Shown one piece after another: positions 6,143 through 12,042 of a DNA stretch of 20,549 nucleotides. Below the pieces are notes generated by a model that was not told the DNA's origin, ran no database searches, and was given only the letters and a program-made list of their open reading frames with translations. Positions within the stretch are counted from its first letter, which is position 1; each line of letters begins with the position of its first letter. This stretch comes from JAVJUS01 sp040220455 (GTDB lineage: Bacteria > Pseudomonadota > Alphaproteobacteria > DSM-16000 > Inquilinaceae): assembly GCA_040220455.1 (NCBI GenBank), contig JAVJUS010000015.1, positions 1-20,549 of the forward strand, written 5' to 3'. Position numbers and translations under genes: made by a program.

Positions 6143-6667
6143 ATGACCGACCGCCGCTTCGCCCGTACTGCGCTCGCCCCCGTCGCGCTGGGCGCCGTCG
6201 CCCTGCTCGCCGCCGCCTGCGCGCAGCCCACGGCGATGGAGACTGCCGCGGCGCCGGCCCAGCAGGACATCGTCGACACCGCCGTCGCCGCCGGCGACTT
6301 CACCACCCTGGTCGCCGCGGTCCAGGCCGCCGGGCTGGTCGACACGCTGAAGGGTCCGGGGCCGTTCACGGTCTTCGCGCCGACCGACGAGGCCTTCGCC
6401 GCCCTGCCGGCGGGCACGGTCGAGACGCTGCTGATGCCGGAGAACCGCGACCAGCTCGTCGCGATCCTGACCTACCACGTGCTGCCGGGCGAGGTGATGT
6501 CGGCCGACATCGCCGGCCAGACGCTGAGCGCGGCCACGGTCGAGGGCTCGGAGCTGTCGATCGACGCGACCGACGGGGTCATGGTCGACGACGCCACGGT
6601 GATCGCCGCCGATGTCGACGCGACCAACGGCGTCATCCACGTCATCGACACCGTTCTGATGCCGTGA
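6143..6667 (+). CDS. Fasciclin (FAS1) domain lipoprotein (174 aa)
   Basis: Residues 1-26 are a lipoprotein signal with lipobox LLAAAC (C26). A short linker leads to one complete FAS1 domain from about 42 to the end. Both conserved blocks are visible: the H1 box FTVFAPTDEAFAALP, the internal YHVLPGEV, and the H2 box TNGVIHVIDTVLMP at the C-terminus. FAS1 domains are secreted or envelope adhesion/binding modules; the ligand of most bacterial single-domain forms is unknown. Start ATG at 6143 follows GGAAGAGGAC, a good ribosome site. Divergent from the DUF6502/DUF5666 operon, so three envelope-related genes share one promoter region. Confidence 0.93.
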   Translation: MTDRRFARTALAPVALGAVALLAAACAQPTAMETAAAPAQQDIVDTAVAAGDFTTLVAAVQAAGLVDTLKGPGPFTVFAPTDEAFAALPAGTVETLLMPENRDQLVAILTYHVLPGEVMSADIAGQTLSAATVEGSELSIDATDGVMVDDATVIAADVDATNGVIHVIDTVLMP

Positions 6668-6674
6668 CGCATCC

Positions 6675-6722
6675 GGCGCGCCGCCGGCCGGGGCCGCCGC
6701 GGGCCCGGGTCGGCGGCGCGCC
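6675..6722. terminator. Possible bidirectional terminator hairpin
   Basis: GGCGCGCCGCC (6675-6685) pairs exactly with GGCGGCGCGCC (6712-6722) around a 26-base GC-rich loop. It occupies the whole 57-bp gap between the convergent fasciclin and DUF4170 genes. The stem is strong, but there is no T-run on either side, so intrinsic termination is uncertain. Confidence 0.4.
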
Positions 6723-6724
6723 GC

Positions 6725-6979
6725 TCAGCCGCTGGTCTCGCCCGTCTCCGGGTCGAGCAGGCGGTGCAGATGGACGATGAAGTAGCGCGTGTGGGCGTCG
6801 TCGATCGTCCGGGCCGCCGCCCCGCGCCAGGCCGTGTAGGCCTCGGCGTAGTTCGGATAGATGCCGACGATGTCGAGCTTCGACGTATCGGTGAACGCGA
6901 CCGAATCGGGGCTCGTCAGCTCGCCGCCGAAGACAAGGTGGAGGAGCTGGCGGTTCGGCTTGTCGGGCTCTCCGGCCAT
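6725..6979 (-). CDS. DUF4170 family protein (84 aa)
   Basis: Small cytoplasmic protein of a family (DUF4170) known mainly from alphaproteobacteria, function unknown. Diagnostic stretches are LLHLVFGGELT at 12-22, IVGIYPNYAEAYTAWRG at 37-52 and the C-terminal AHTRYFIVHLHRLLDPE at 62-78, which match the family pattern. The length is normal for the family. Start ATG at 6977-6979. There is no signal peptide. It faces the fasciclin gene (convergent) and lies 140 bp downstream of the DUF2461 gene on the same strand. That gap has no obvious strong promoter, so co-transcription is possible. Confidence 0.85.
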   Translation of the reverse strand: MAGEPDKPNRQLLHLVFGGELTSPDSVAFTDTSKLDIVGIYPNYAEAYTAWRGAAARTIDDAHTRYFIVHLHRLLDPETGETSG

Positions 6980-7119
6980 GTCGGGGCTCCCTTGCCGGCG
7001 GGTCGGGCGGATACACGGCGGTATGGCCGTGGAGATACGCGCCCCGGCCGCGCGGCGCAACCCGGGGGCGCGCGAGGTCGGCGATGCGCTCCCCGATCCG
7101 GGAGGTACCGCCGATGGTT

Positions 7120-7875
7120 TCAGCGCTTCCGTCCGCCCGGCGGGTCGCTGGCGTCGGCGCGCCAGCGCGGGCCGCCCAGCACGGCTCGCGCCCAGTCGCG
7201 CAGGGGGGCCGAATCGCGCGCGAAGGCGACGACGTCGTCGATCACCTCCGGCGTCAGGAAGGCGAGCTCGCTGACCGGCCGGCGGACCAGGAAGCTCTTC
7301 CAGGCGAGATAGGGACCGATCGGCGTCTCGGCCCGGTGGGCGAAGCCGCGCGGCGCGGACTTGAGCGCGTCGTCGGTCTCCAGGGTCAGGCCCGCGGCGT
7401 CCAAGTCCGCGACCATGCCCAGGAAAGCGTCGGGATCGGCGTCCATCGCCCCGCGCAGAGCCTTCAGCGCCGGGGCGTCGGGATGGTAGACGCCCGCGCC
7501 GATGAACGAGCGGCCGGGCTGGAGATGGACATAGACGCCGCCATCCTCCTTCTTCGAGCCGGTCGCGGAGAAGTAGCACGACGCGTGCGGCTTGTAGGGC
7601 GTCTTGTCCTTCGAAAACCGGATGTCGCGGTGGATGCGGAAGACCGAGGTCTTCGGCGTCCCCGTCAGCCCGAGTGCCTCGGCCTCCAGCCGGCGCGCCG
7701 CGGCCTGGACGAGGCGGGCGAGCGGGCGCTTGATCTCGCGCTCGTAGACGTCCTGGCGGGCCTTGAACCAGTCCCGGTCGTTGTTGACGGCGAGATCCTC
7801 CAGGAAGGCCAGCGCGTCCGGCGAGAACCCGTCGAAGGCGGCGCCGTCGACCGTCCGCGTATCGGTTCCGCCCAT
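7120..7875 (-). CDS. DUF2461 family protein (TIGR02453-type, 251 aa)
   Basis: Conserved family of unknown function, found in bacteria and fungi. Landmarks: NNDRDWFKARQDVYE at 31-45, SVFRIHRDIRFSKDKTPYKPHAS at 77-99, and GVYVHLQPGRSFIGAGVYHP at 113-132, all in the expected order and spacing for the roughly 220-residue domain. There is no signal peptide or membrane helix. Start ATG at 7873-7875 is supported by GGGGAGGAG eight bases upstream on the minus strand. The reading frame stays open further upstream but without a family match. The promoter probably lies in 7876-7980, back to back with the small-protein promoter at 7981. Nothing in the sequence shows what reaction, if any, it carries out. 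Confidence 0.87.
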   Translation of the reverse strand: MGGTDTRTVDGAAFDGFSPDALAFLEDLAVNNDRDWFKARQDVYEREIKRPLARLVQAAARRLEAEALGLTGTPKTSVFRIHRDIRFSKDKTPYKPHASCYFSATGSKKEDGGVYVHLQPGRSFIGAGVYHPDAPALKALRGAMDADPDAFLGMVADLDAAGLTLETDDALKSAPRGFAHRAETPIGPYLAWKSFLVRRPVSELAFLTPEVIDDVVAFARDSAPLRDWARAVLGGPRWRADASDPPGGRKR

Positions 7876-7980
7876 CGCGCGCTCCTCCCCTGTGGCGGCC
7901 CTGGCCGCCCCTTTCCGACCCGTCACCCGACAGAGTAGGGGCACGGCCGCGCGCGTCCAGAGGGCCGGTGATCGATGTGA

Positions 7981-8009
7981 TTGACTATACATCCGAGATC
8001 GGATGTATT
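7981..8009 (+). promoter_or_regulatory. Promoter with a perfect 10-2-10 operator palindrome (site A)
   Basis: TTGACT (7981-7986) and TGTATT (8004-8009) make a sigma-70-like promoter with 17-bp spacing. Between and overlapping them, ATACATCCGA (7987-7996) and TCGGATGTAT (7999-8008) form an exact inverted repeat around GA. A dimeric repressor bound here would block RNA polymerase. The related sites at 8231, 8470 and 8556, and a MarR-type gene at 8747, make that protein the first candidate. Confidence 0.7.
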
Positions 8010-8066
8010 CCCAAGACGGATGGCTCTACCGGGAAGATCGGTCGTCCGCCCCACGGAGGTCCCACC

Positions 8067-8222
8067 ATGCCCACCCTGTTCGACCGGCCGCTGTGGCGGC
8101 CGCTGGCGCTGCTGTTCGCCCCGCTGACCGGAAGCCGGCGGCGGCGCGCCCCGCGCATCGACACGCTGCCCGAGCATATCCGCCGGGACATCGGGCTGCC
8201 GCCCGGTTCGGGCTCGGCTTGA
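8067..8222 (+). CDS. Small arginine-rich DUF1127-like protein (51 aa)
   Basis: Start ATG at 8067 has a perfect GGAGGT ribosome site (8055-8060). The peptide has a hydrophobic N-terminal half (LFDRPLWRPLALLFAPL), an arginine cluster RRRR at 24-27, and ends with LPEHIRRDIGLPPGSG. The RDIGLP ending is the hallmark of DUF1127-type small proteins, which in alphaproteobacteria are linked to RNA turnover, phosphate/carbon balance and stress. Here the canonical YRRRR...L-x-x-L-x-D-x-x-L-x-DIG core is only partly conserved, so the assignment is tentative. It is controlled by the palindromic promoter at 7981-8009. A TTGACA -35 box for the next promoter overlaps its stop codon. Confidence 0.7.
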   Translation: MPTLFDRPLWRPLALLFAPLTGSRRRRAPRIDTLPEHIRRDIGLPPGSGSA

Positions 8223-8248
8223 CAACAAGCATCCGATATCGGAACTAT
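8219..8248 (+). promoter_or_regulatory. Second promoter with related palindrome (site B)
   Basis: TTGACA (8219-8224) is the consensus -35 box; AACTAT (8243-8248) lies 18 bp on as a plausible -10. The palindrome TCCGATATCGGA (8232-8243), in the context ATCCGA-TA-TCGGAA, fills the spacer just as site A does. The predicted transcript would start near 8255, immediately before two strong hairpins. Confidence 0.6.
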
Positions 8249-8259
8249 TGCCCTGGCGC

Positions 8260-8317
8260 ACGCATCGGGCCGCCCGGCCCGGTGCGTCCGTCACCAGCCC
8301 GATCCCCCGCGGGATCG
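8260..8317 (+). other. Two hairpins at the predicted 5' end of the site-B transcript
   Basis: ACGCATCGGGCCG (8260-8272) pairs with CGGCCCGGTGCGT (8275-8287), 13 bp with one G-U pair. CGATCCC (8300-8306) pairs with GGGATCG (8311-8317). The first stem would begin a few bases after the predicted start of transcription. They could be a message-stabilising leader, part of a small RNA, or the end of the upstream small-protein message. No T-run follows either. Confidence 0.45.
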
Positions 8318-8351
8318 GACGCGACACCCACCCCCGATGCGGGAGGCCATC

Positions 8352-8624
8352 ATGATTCGACAGACGCGCGCCACCGAGCGCCTCGACACGCGCTTCGACC
8401 GCCGCGCCGGCTTCCCGCTCGATCCGGCGAGCCGCCCGAGCACGACGCCCCGCCTTCGCGGGCCGTCGTATCCGATTATCGGCGGCGACCAGTGGCGAAA
8501 GCCCGTGCGTTGCGGAGACCGTTCCGCATTCGCAATGAAACGGCAACACCGACACATCCGGATATCGGGGGCGCGTCATGGGTGTCCTGATCAGATTATG
8601 GGGCGGCCGTCAGGCCTATCTTGA
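8352..8624 (+). CDS. Possible small protein, unknown (90 aa), doubtful
   Basis: ATG at 8352 follows a good ribosome site GGGAGG (8341-8346), and the first 40 codons (MIRQTRATERLDTRFDRRAG...) show the G/C-ending codons typical of real genes here. After about position 8465 the codon pattern fades. The frame then runs through two operator-like palindromes (8470, 8556) and overlaps the next small gene by 47 bp. Either the true product is shorter and a frameshift or decay has extended it, or this is chance. I recognise no family. An in-frame ATG at 8337 is also possible but has a weaker ribosome site. Confidence 0.3.
   Translation: MIRQTRATERLDTRFDRRAGFPLDPASRPSTTPRLRGPSYPIIGGDQWRKPVRCGDRSAFAMKRQHRHIRISGARHGCPDQIMGRPSGLS
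8470..8568 (+). promoter_or_regulatory. Palindrome sites C and D upstream of the small ORF and MarR gene
   Basis: ATCCGATTATCGG (8470-8482) and ATCCGGATATCGG (8556-8568) are each one inserted base away from site B, ATCCGATATCGG. The local base composition is less GC-rich than the flanking genes, as expected of a control region. Site D ends nine bases before the ATG at 8578. I found no convincing -35/-10 pair with either site, so promoter placement is open. Confidence 0.45.
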
Positions 8625-8787
8625 ATATGCCGGCTGGGCCGCGCGCCCGGACCGGTTCATCGAACGTCGCCACGAACAGGGAGAGACGATCCTGTGGCTC
8701 GGACGCCTCCAGGTCATCTACACCCCGGCGAACTGGCGAGGCCGGCATGACCGCCGCCTCGCGCCGCAGCGCGCCTGCCGCGGCTGA
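8578..8787 (+). CDS. Small tryptophan-containing protein of unknown function (69 aa)
   Basis: The frame encodes LIRLWGGRQAYLEYAGWA and later ETILWLGRLQVIYTPANWRG, with aromatic residues regularly placed. That is not what shadow frames in this GC-rich DNA look like, since those are Arg/Pro/Ala-rich. Start ATG at 8578 has only a weak G-rich ribosome site. It overlaps the MarR gene start (8747) by 41 bp, which suggests coupled translation. The last 15 codons lie within that overlap, and the C-terminus RLAPQRACRG looks unstructured. There is no signal peptide. I do not recognise a family. Its context, under the palindromes and in front of a MarR-type gene, makes a regulatory partner or regulated product plausible. 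Confidence 0.5.
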   Translation: MGVLIRLWGGRQAYLEYAGWAARPDRFIERRHEQGETILWLGRLQVIYTPANWRGRHDRRLAPQRACRG

Positions 8788-9268
8788 GCCGGAAGGCGCC
8801 CCGGATGGCGCGCCGGAACCCGCCCCGGAGGGCGAGGACGATGTCGCGCTCGACCGCCTGATCGAGGTGCTGGAGACCTTCCGCGCGCTCGACCCGGACA
8901 TGCCGATCCAGTACGCCCTGTCCTTCCTGACGCTGGCCCGGCACGAGGGCCTGTCCATGCGCGAGCTGTCGGACCGGCTGGGCATCGCCCAGTCCTCGGC
9001 CTCGCGGAATGTCGCCGCCCTGTCCGAATGGCAGAGCTTCCGCCGGCCGGGCCACGACCTGGTCCGGGCCGAGGAGGACCCGCGCGAGCGCCGGCGCAAG
9101 ATCGTCCGGCTGACCGCCAAGGGGCGGGCGCTGGCCGATCGGCTCGCCGCGCTGATCGCCGGTCGGCCCGCCGTCCGGCTCACCGACGCCGGGCCCGCGC
9201 GCGAGAAGCGCTCGGCGGCCCCTGCCACCGGCCATCCGGCGACCGCGCCGCGCCGCCGCAAGGCCTGA
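8747..9268 (+). CDS. MarR-type winged-helix regulator (173 aa)
   Basis: Residues 33-130 form a MarR-like winged helix: the dimer helix LDRLIEVLETFRALDPDMP, the helix-turn-helix SMRELSDRLGIAQSSASRNVAALSEW (70-95), and the wing with ERRRKIVRLTAKGRALADRL (114-133). The LTAKGRAL ending is a family signature. Before it is an Ala/Pro/Glu-rich tail of about 30 residues; after it a basic, disordered tail ending in RRRKA. The start at 8747 (MTAASRRSAP) was chosen because upstream codons read as arginine/serine shadow. The ribosome site GCGAGG is weak. It probably binds the ATCCGA-NN-TCGGAT palindromes in front of it and so controls itself and the small-protein genes. The inducing ligand cannot be told. 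Confidence 0.85.
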   Translation: MTAASRRSAPAAAEPEGAPDGAPEPAPEGEDDVALDRLIEVLETFRALDPDMPIQYALSFLTLARHEGLSMRELSDRLGIAQSSASRNVAALSEWQSFRRPGHDLVRAEEDPRERRRKIVRLTAKGRALADRLAALIAGRPAVRLTDAGPAREKRSAAPATGHPATAPRRRKA

Positions 9269-9408
9269 GGCAGCCCCTCGGGGCCGTCGCGCCGCTGGCC
9301 GATCTCGCTTCGACGCTTGGCGCGGCGCGCCGTCTCGCCTACCTATGCGGACGATCCGTTCCGGGCCGGCACCGGCCCGACGACCCCCGTCCGCATCGGA
9401 GGCCGCCG

Positions 9409-10344
9409 GTGGCCGCTCCCGTCCCCGACACCGACCCCGATTCCGACCCCGATTCGGCGACCGGACCCGGCGGCATGCGCGTGACCGGCCGGCGGGCCCG
9501 GGTCGGCACCTTCGTCGAATCGCGCCGGATCCAGTCCGTCATCATCGCTGCGATCATCGTCAACGCCGTGACCCTGGGGCTCGAGACCTCGGAGGCCGCG
9601 ATGGCCGCCGCCGGGCCGATCCTGATCGCCATCGACCGGGCGGTGCTGGCGCTGTTCGTGGTGGAGATCACGCTCAAGCTCTACGCCTGGCGGCTCGGCT
9701 TCTTCCGCAGCGGCTGGAACCTGTTCGACTTCGTCATCGTCGCGATCGCGCTGGTCCCGGCGACCGGGCCGCTGACGATCCTGCGCGCCTTCCGCATACT
9801 GCGCGTGCTGCGCCTGATGTCGATGGTGCCGGAGATGCGCCGGGTGATCGGCGCGCTGCTGCGCGCGATCCCGGGCATGACCTCGATCGTCGCGGTGCTG
9901 GTGATGGTCTTCTATGTCGCCGCCGTGCTGGCCACCAAGCTGTTCGGCGACCATCCGGACCCGTCGATGCAGGAATGGTTCGGCACGGTCTGGGCCTCGA
10001 TGTACACGCTGTTCCAGATCATGACGCTGGAGAGCTGGTCGATGGGCATCGTGCGCCCGACCATGGATGTGTTCCCCTGGTCGTGGCTGTTCTTCGTGCC
10101 GTTCATCATCGTCACCAGCTTCGCGGTGCTGAACCTGTTCATCGCGATCATCGTCAACGCGATGCAGAGCCAGCACGAGGCCGAGCAGGCCGAGCAGCAG
10201 GCCCATATCCGCGAGGCCGCCCACGAGGAGGCCACCGCCCTGCAGCACGAGCTGGCCGCCCTGCGCGCCGAGATCGCCCGGCTCGCCGACCGGTTGGACG
10301 GCGCGAGCTCCGCGGAGTCCGCCGCCGGGACGGAGCGCGTGTGA
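9409..10344 (+). CDS. Bacterial voltage-gated sodium channel, NavAb/NaChBac type (311 aa)
   Basis: One-domain ion channel that assembles as a tetramer in the inner membrane and passes Na+ on depolarisation. Segments S1 to S6 are visible from about 41 to 253. The voltage sensor S4 has arginines every third residue (R126, R129, R132, R135 in LRAFRILRVLRL). The selectivity filter is TLESWSM (206-212), identical to the filter of NavAb, with S6 following (FFVPFIIVTSFAVLNLFIAIIVNAM). The C-terminus (about 254-297, ending LQHELAALRAEIARLADRL) is the coiled coil that ties the four subunits. Start GTG at 9409 has GGAGG six bases upstream; an internal ATG at 9475 would drop 22 Asp/Pro-rich residues. 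Its stop overlaps the start of the next gene by 4 bp. Confidence 0.95.
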   Translation: MAAPVPDTDPDSDPDSATGPGGMRVTGRRARVGTFVESRRIQSVIIAAIIVNAVTLGLETSEAAMAAAGPILIAIDRAVLALFVVEITLKLYAWRLGFFRSGWNLFDFVIVAIALVPATGPLTILRAFRILRVLRLMSMVPEMRRVIGALLRAIPGMTSIVAVLVMVFYVAAVLATKLFGDHPDPSMQEWFGTVWASMYTLFQIMTLESWSMGIVRPTMDVFPWSWLFFVPFIIVTSFAVLNLFIAIIVNAMQSQHEAEQAEQQAHIREAAHEEATALQHELAALRAEIARLADRLDGASSAESAAGTERV

Positions 10345-11111
10345 CCGGCGCCCTCGCCCTGCCCCGCGTGGTCGGCCACCGGGGCGCGGCCGCCCACGCG
10401 CCGGAGAACACGCTGGCGGGGCTGCGGGCGGCGCGCGATCTCGGCTGCACCTGGGTCGAGGTCGACGTCAAGCTGAGCCGCGACGGCGTGCCGATCCTGA
10501 TGCACGACGACACGCTGGAGCGCACGACCGACGGCCGCGGCCGGGTGCGCGACCACGACATCGACGCGCTGCGCCGCCTGGACGCCGGATCGCGCTTCGG
10601 CCCCGCCTTCGCCCCCGACTTCGCCCCCGACTTCGCCGGAGAGCGCATCCCGCTCCTGGCCGAGATGCTGGAGACGGCCGCCGATCTCGGCCTTTCGGTC
10701 GATCTGGAGATCAAGCCCTGCCCGGGCCGCGAGGCCGAGACGGCGGAGCGCGCGATCGCCGTGGCCAGCGCGGTCTGGCCGGCCGACCGGCCGGCGCCGC
10801 TGATCACGTCCTTCGCCGGCGCCGCGCTGGACACCGCCCGGCGGCTCGCCGGGGACTGGCCGCGAGGCGTCCTGGTCCGCCGCCCGCCCCGCGATCCGGG
10901 CGCGGCGGTCGATCGTTACGCACCAGCAATGATCGGCTTCGACCGGCGCTATGCCACGGATCGAGGGATCGCGGACGCCCACGCGGCCGGCCTGGTCGTC
11001 TGCGCCTACACGGTCAACGAGCCGGGCGAGGCGGCCCGGCTCGCGGATCTCGGGATCGACTGCGTGTTTTCCGACCGGCCGGACGCGGTGGCGCCGGTTC
11101 TGGAGGAATGA
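10341..11111 (+). CDS. ugpQ: Glycerophosphodiester phosphodiesterase (256 aa)
   Basis: GDPD-family enzyme that hydrolyses glycerophosphodiesters to glycerol-3-phosphate and an alcohol, a step in recycling deacylated phospholipids. Catalytic signatures: GHRGA with H13 and R14, ENT with E22, EVDVKLSRDGVPILMHDDTLERTT with E40, D42 and H55, and DLEIKP with E123 and K125. The end reads VCAYTVNEP...GIDCVFSDRPD as usual. No signal peptide, so it acts in the cytoplasm, like UgpQ; the symbol is used by resemblance only. A 12-bp unit is duplicated at about 10609-10632 (FAPDFAPDF). Start GTG at 10341 overlaps the channel gene by 4 bp, so the two are translationally coupled, an unusual pairing. The gene converges on fabI with only 6 bp between stops. 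Confidence 0.93.
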   Translation: MTGALALPRVVGHRGAAAHAPENTLAGLRAARDLGCTWVEVDVKLSRDGVPILMHDDTLERTTDGRGRVRDHDIDALRRLDAGSRFGPAFAPDFAPDFAGERIPLLAEMLETAADLGLSVDLEIKPCPGREAETAERAIAVASAVWPADRPAPLITSFAGAALDTARRLAGDWPRGVLVRRPPRDPGAAVDRYAPAMIGFDRRYATDRGIADAHAAGLVVCAYTVNEPGEAARLADLGIDCVFSDRPDAVAPVLEE

Positions 11112-11117
11112 CCCGCC

Positions 11118-11936
11118 TCACGCCTCGCGAACGGCGCGGCCTTCCTCCTCGGGGCGGGGCATGGCGATCGAGTGGAAGCCGCAATCGACGTGATGGACCT
11201 CGCCGGTCACGCCGCCCGCCATGTCGCTGAGCAGGTAGAGCCCGGCATTGCCCACGTCGTCGAGGCCCGCGTTGCGGCGCATCGGCGCGTTGAGCTGGCT
11301 GAACTTGTAGACATAGCGCGCCGAACCGATGGCCGAGCCCGCCAGGGTGCGCATCGGCCCGGCGGAGATCGCGTTGACCCGGATCGCGTGCTCGCCCAGA
11401 TCGGCGGCGAGGTAGCGCACGCTCGCCTCCAGCGCCGCCTTGGCCACGCCCATGACGTTGTAGTTCGGCACCACACGCTCGGCGCCGAGATAGGTCAGCG
11501 TCAGCAGGCTCCCGCCGTCGTTCATCAGCGCCGCCGCGCGCCGGGCCACCGCCGTGAAGGAATAGCAGGAGATCAGCATCGTGCGGGTGAAGTTCTCGGG
11601 CGAGGTGTCGACGTAGCGGCCCTTGAGCTCGTCCCGGTCCGAATAGGCGATGCAGTGGACGACGAAATCGAGGCCGCCCCAGCGCTCGCCCAGCGTGTCG
11701 AAGACCCGGTCGAGCTGGTCGGGCTCGGCGACGTCGCATTCCATCACCAGGTCGCTGCCGACCGACGCGGCCAGCGGCTCGACCCGGCGGCGGAAGGCGT
11801 CGCCCTGGAAGGTGAAGGCGAGATCCGCCCCGGCGCCGGCCAGCTTGTCGGCGATTCCCCAGGCGATGGAATGATTGTTCGCGACCCCCATCACCAGGCC
11901 GCGCCGCCCCGCCATAAGACCGTTGTCGCTTGTCAT
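11118..11936 (-). CDS. fabI: Enoyl-ACP reductase FabI (272 aa)
   Basis: NADH-dependent reductase that carries out the last step of each fatty-acid elongation cycle. It is a short-chain dehydrogenase variant with the FabI-type dinucleotide motif GVANNHSIAWGIA (17-29) and the catalytic triad Y149, Y159 and K166 (YNVMGVAK), each offset by three from E. coli Y146, Y156 and K163. Residues RTLAGSAI and HHVDCGFH further on are also typical. Length is normal. Third gene of the leftward fabA-fabB-fabI operon, 106 bp after fabB, with a stem-loop in the gap. Start ATG at 11934-11936. The tail EEEGRAVREA is a little longer and more charged than in E. coli. Confidence 0.97.
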   Translation of the reverse strand: MTSDNGLMAGRRGLVMGVANNHSIAWGIADKLAGAGADLAFTFQGDAFRRRVEPLAASVGSDLVMECDVAEPDQLDRVFDTLGERWGGLDFVVHCIAYSDRDELKGRYVDTSPENFTRTMLISCYSFTAVARRAAALMNDGGSLLTLTYLGAERVVPNYNVMGVAKAALEASVRYLAADLGEHAIRVNAISAGPMRTLAGSAIGSARYVYKFSQLNAPMRRNAGLDDVGNAGLYLLSDMAGGVTGEVHHVDCGFHSIAMPRPEEEGRAVREA

Positions 11937-12002
11937 GTCGAATCCCGAATGGGTGGCGTCTTTCGGGCGCGGCGGCCCGTCCCCCTTCTCGCCCGCGACC
12001 GG

Positions 12003-12026
12003 ACCGGCCGTCCCCTTACGGCCGGT
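12003..12026 (-). other. Stem-loop between fabB and fabI
   Basis: ACCGGCCGT (12003-12011) pairs exactly with ACGGCCGGT (12018-12026) across a 6-base loop, in the 106-bp gap between fabB and fabI. No T-run follows in the direction of transcription. It may stabilise the fabAB part of the message or be a partial terminator. Confidence 0.4.
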
Positions 12027-12042
12027 TCCGACGGTCGCGCCG

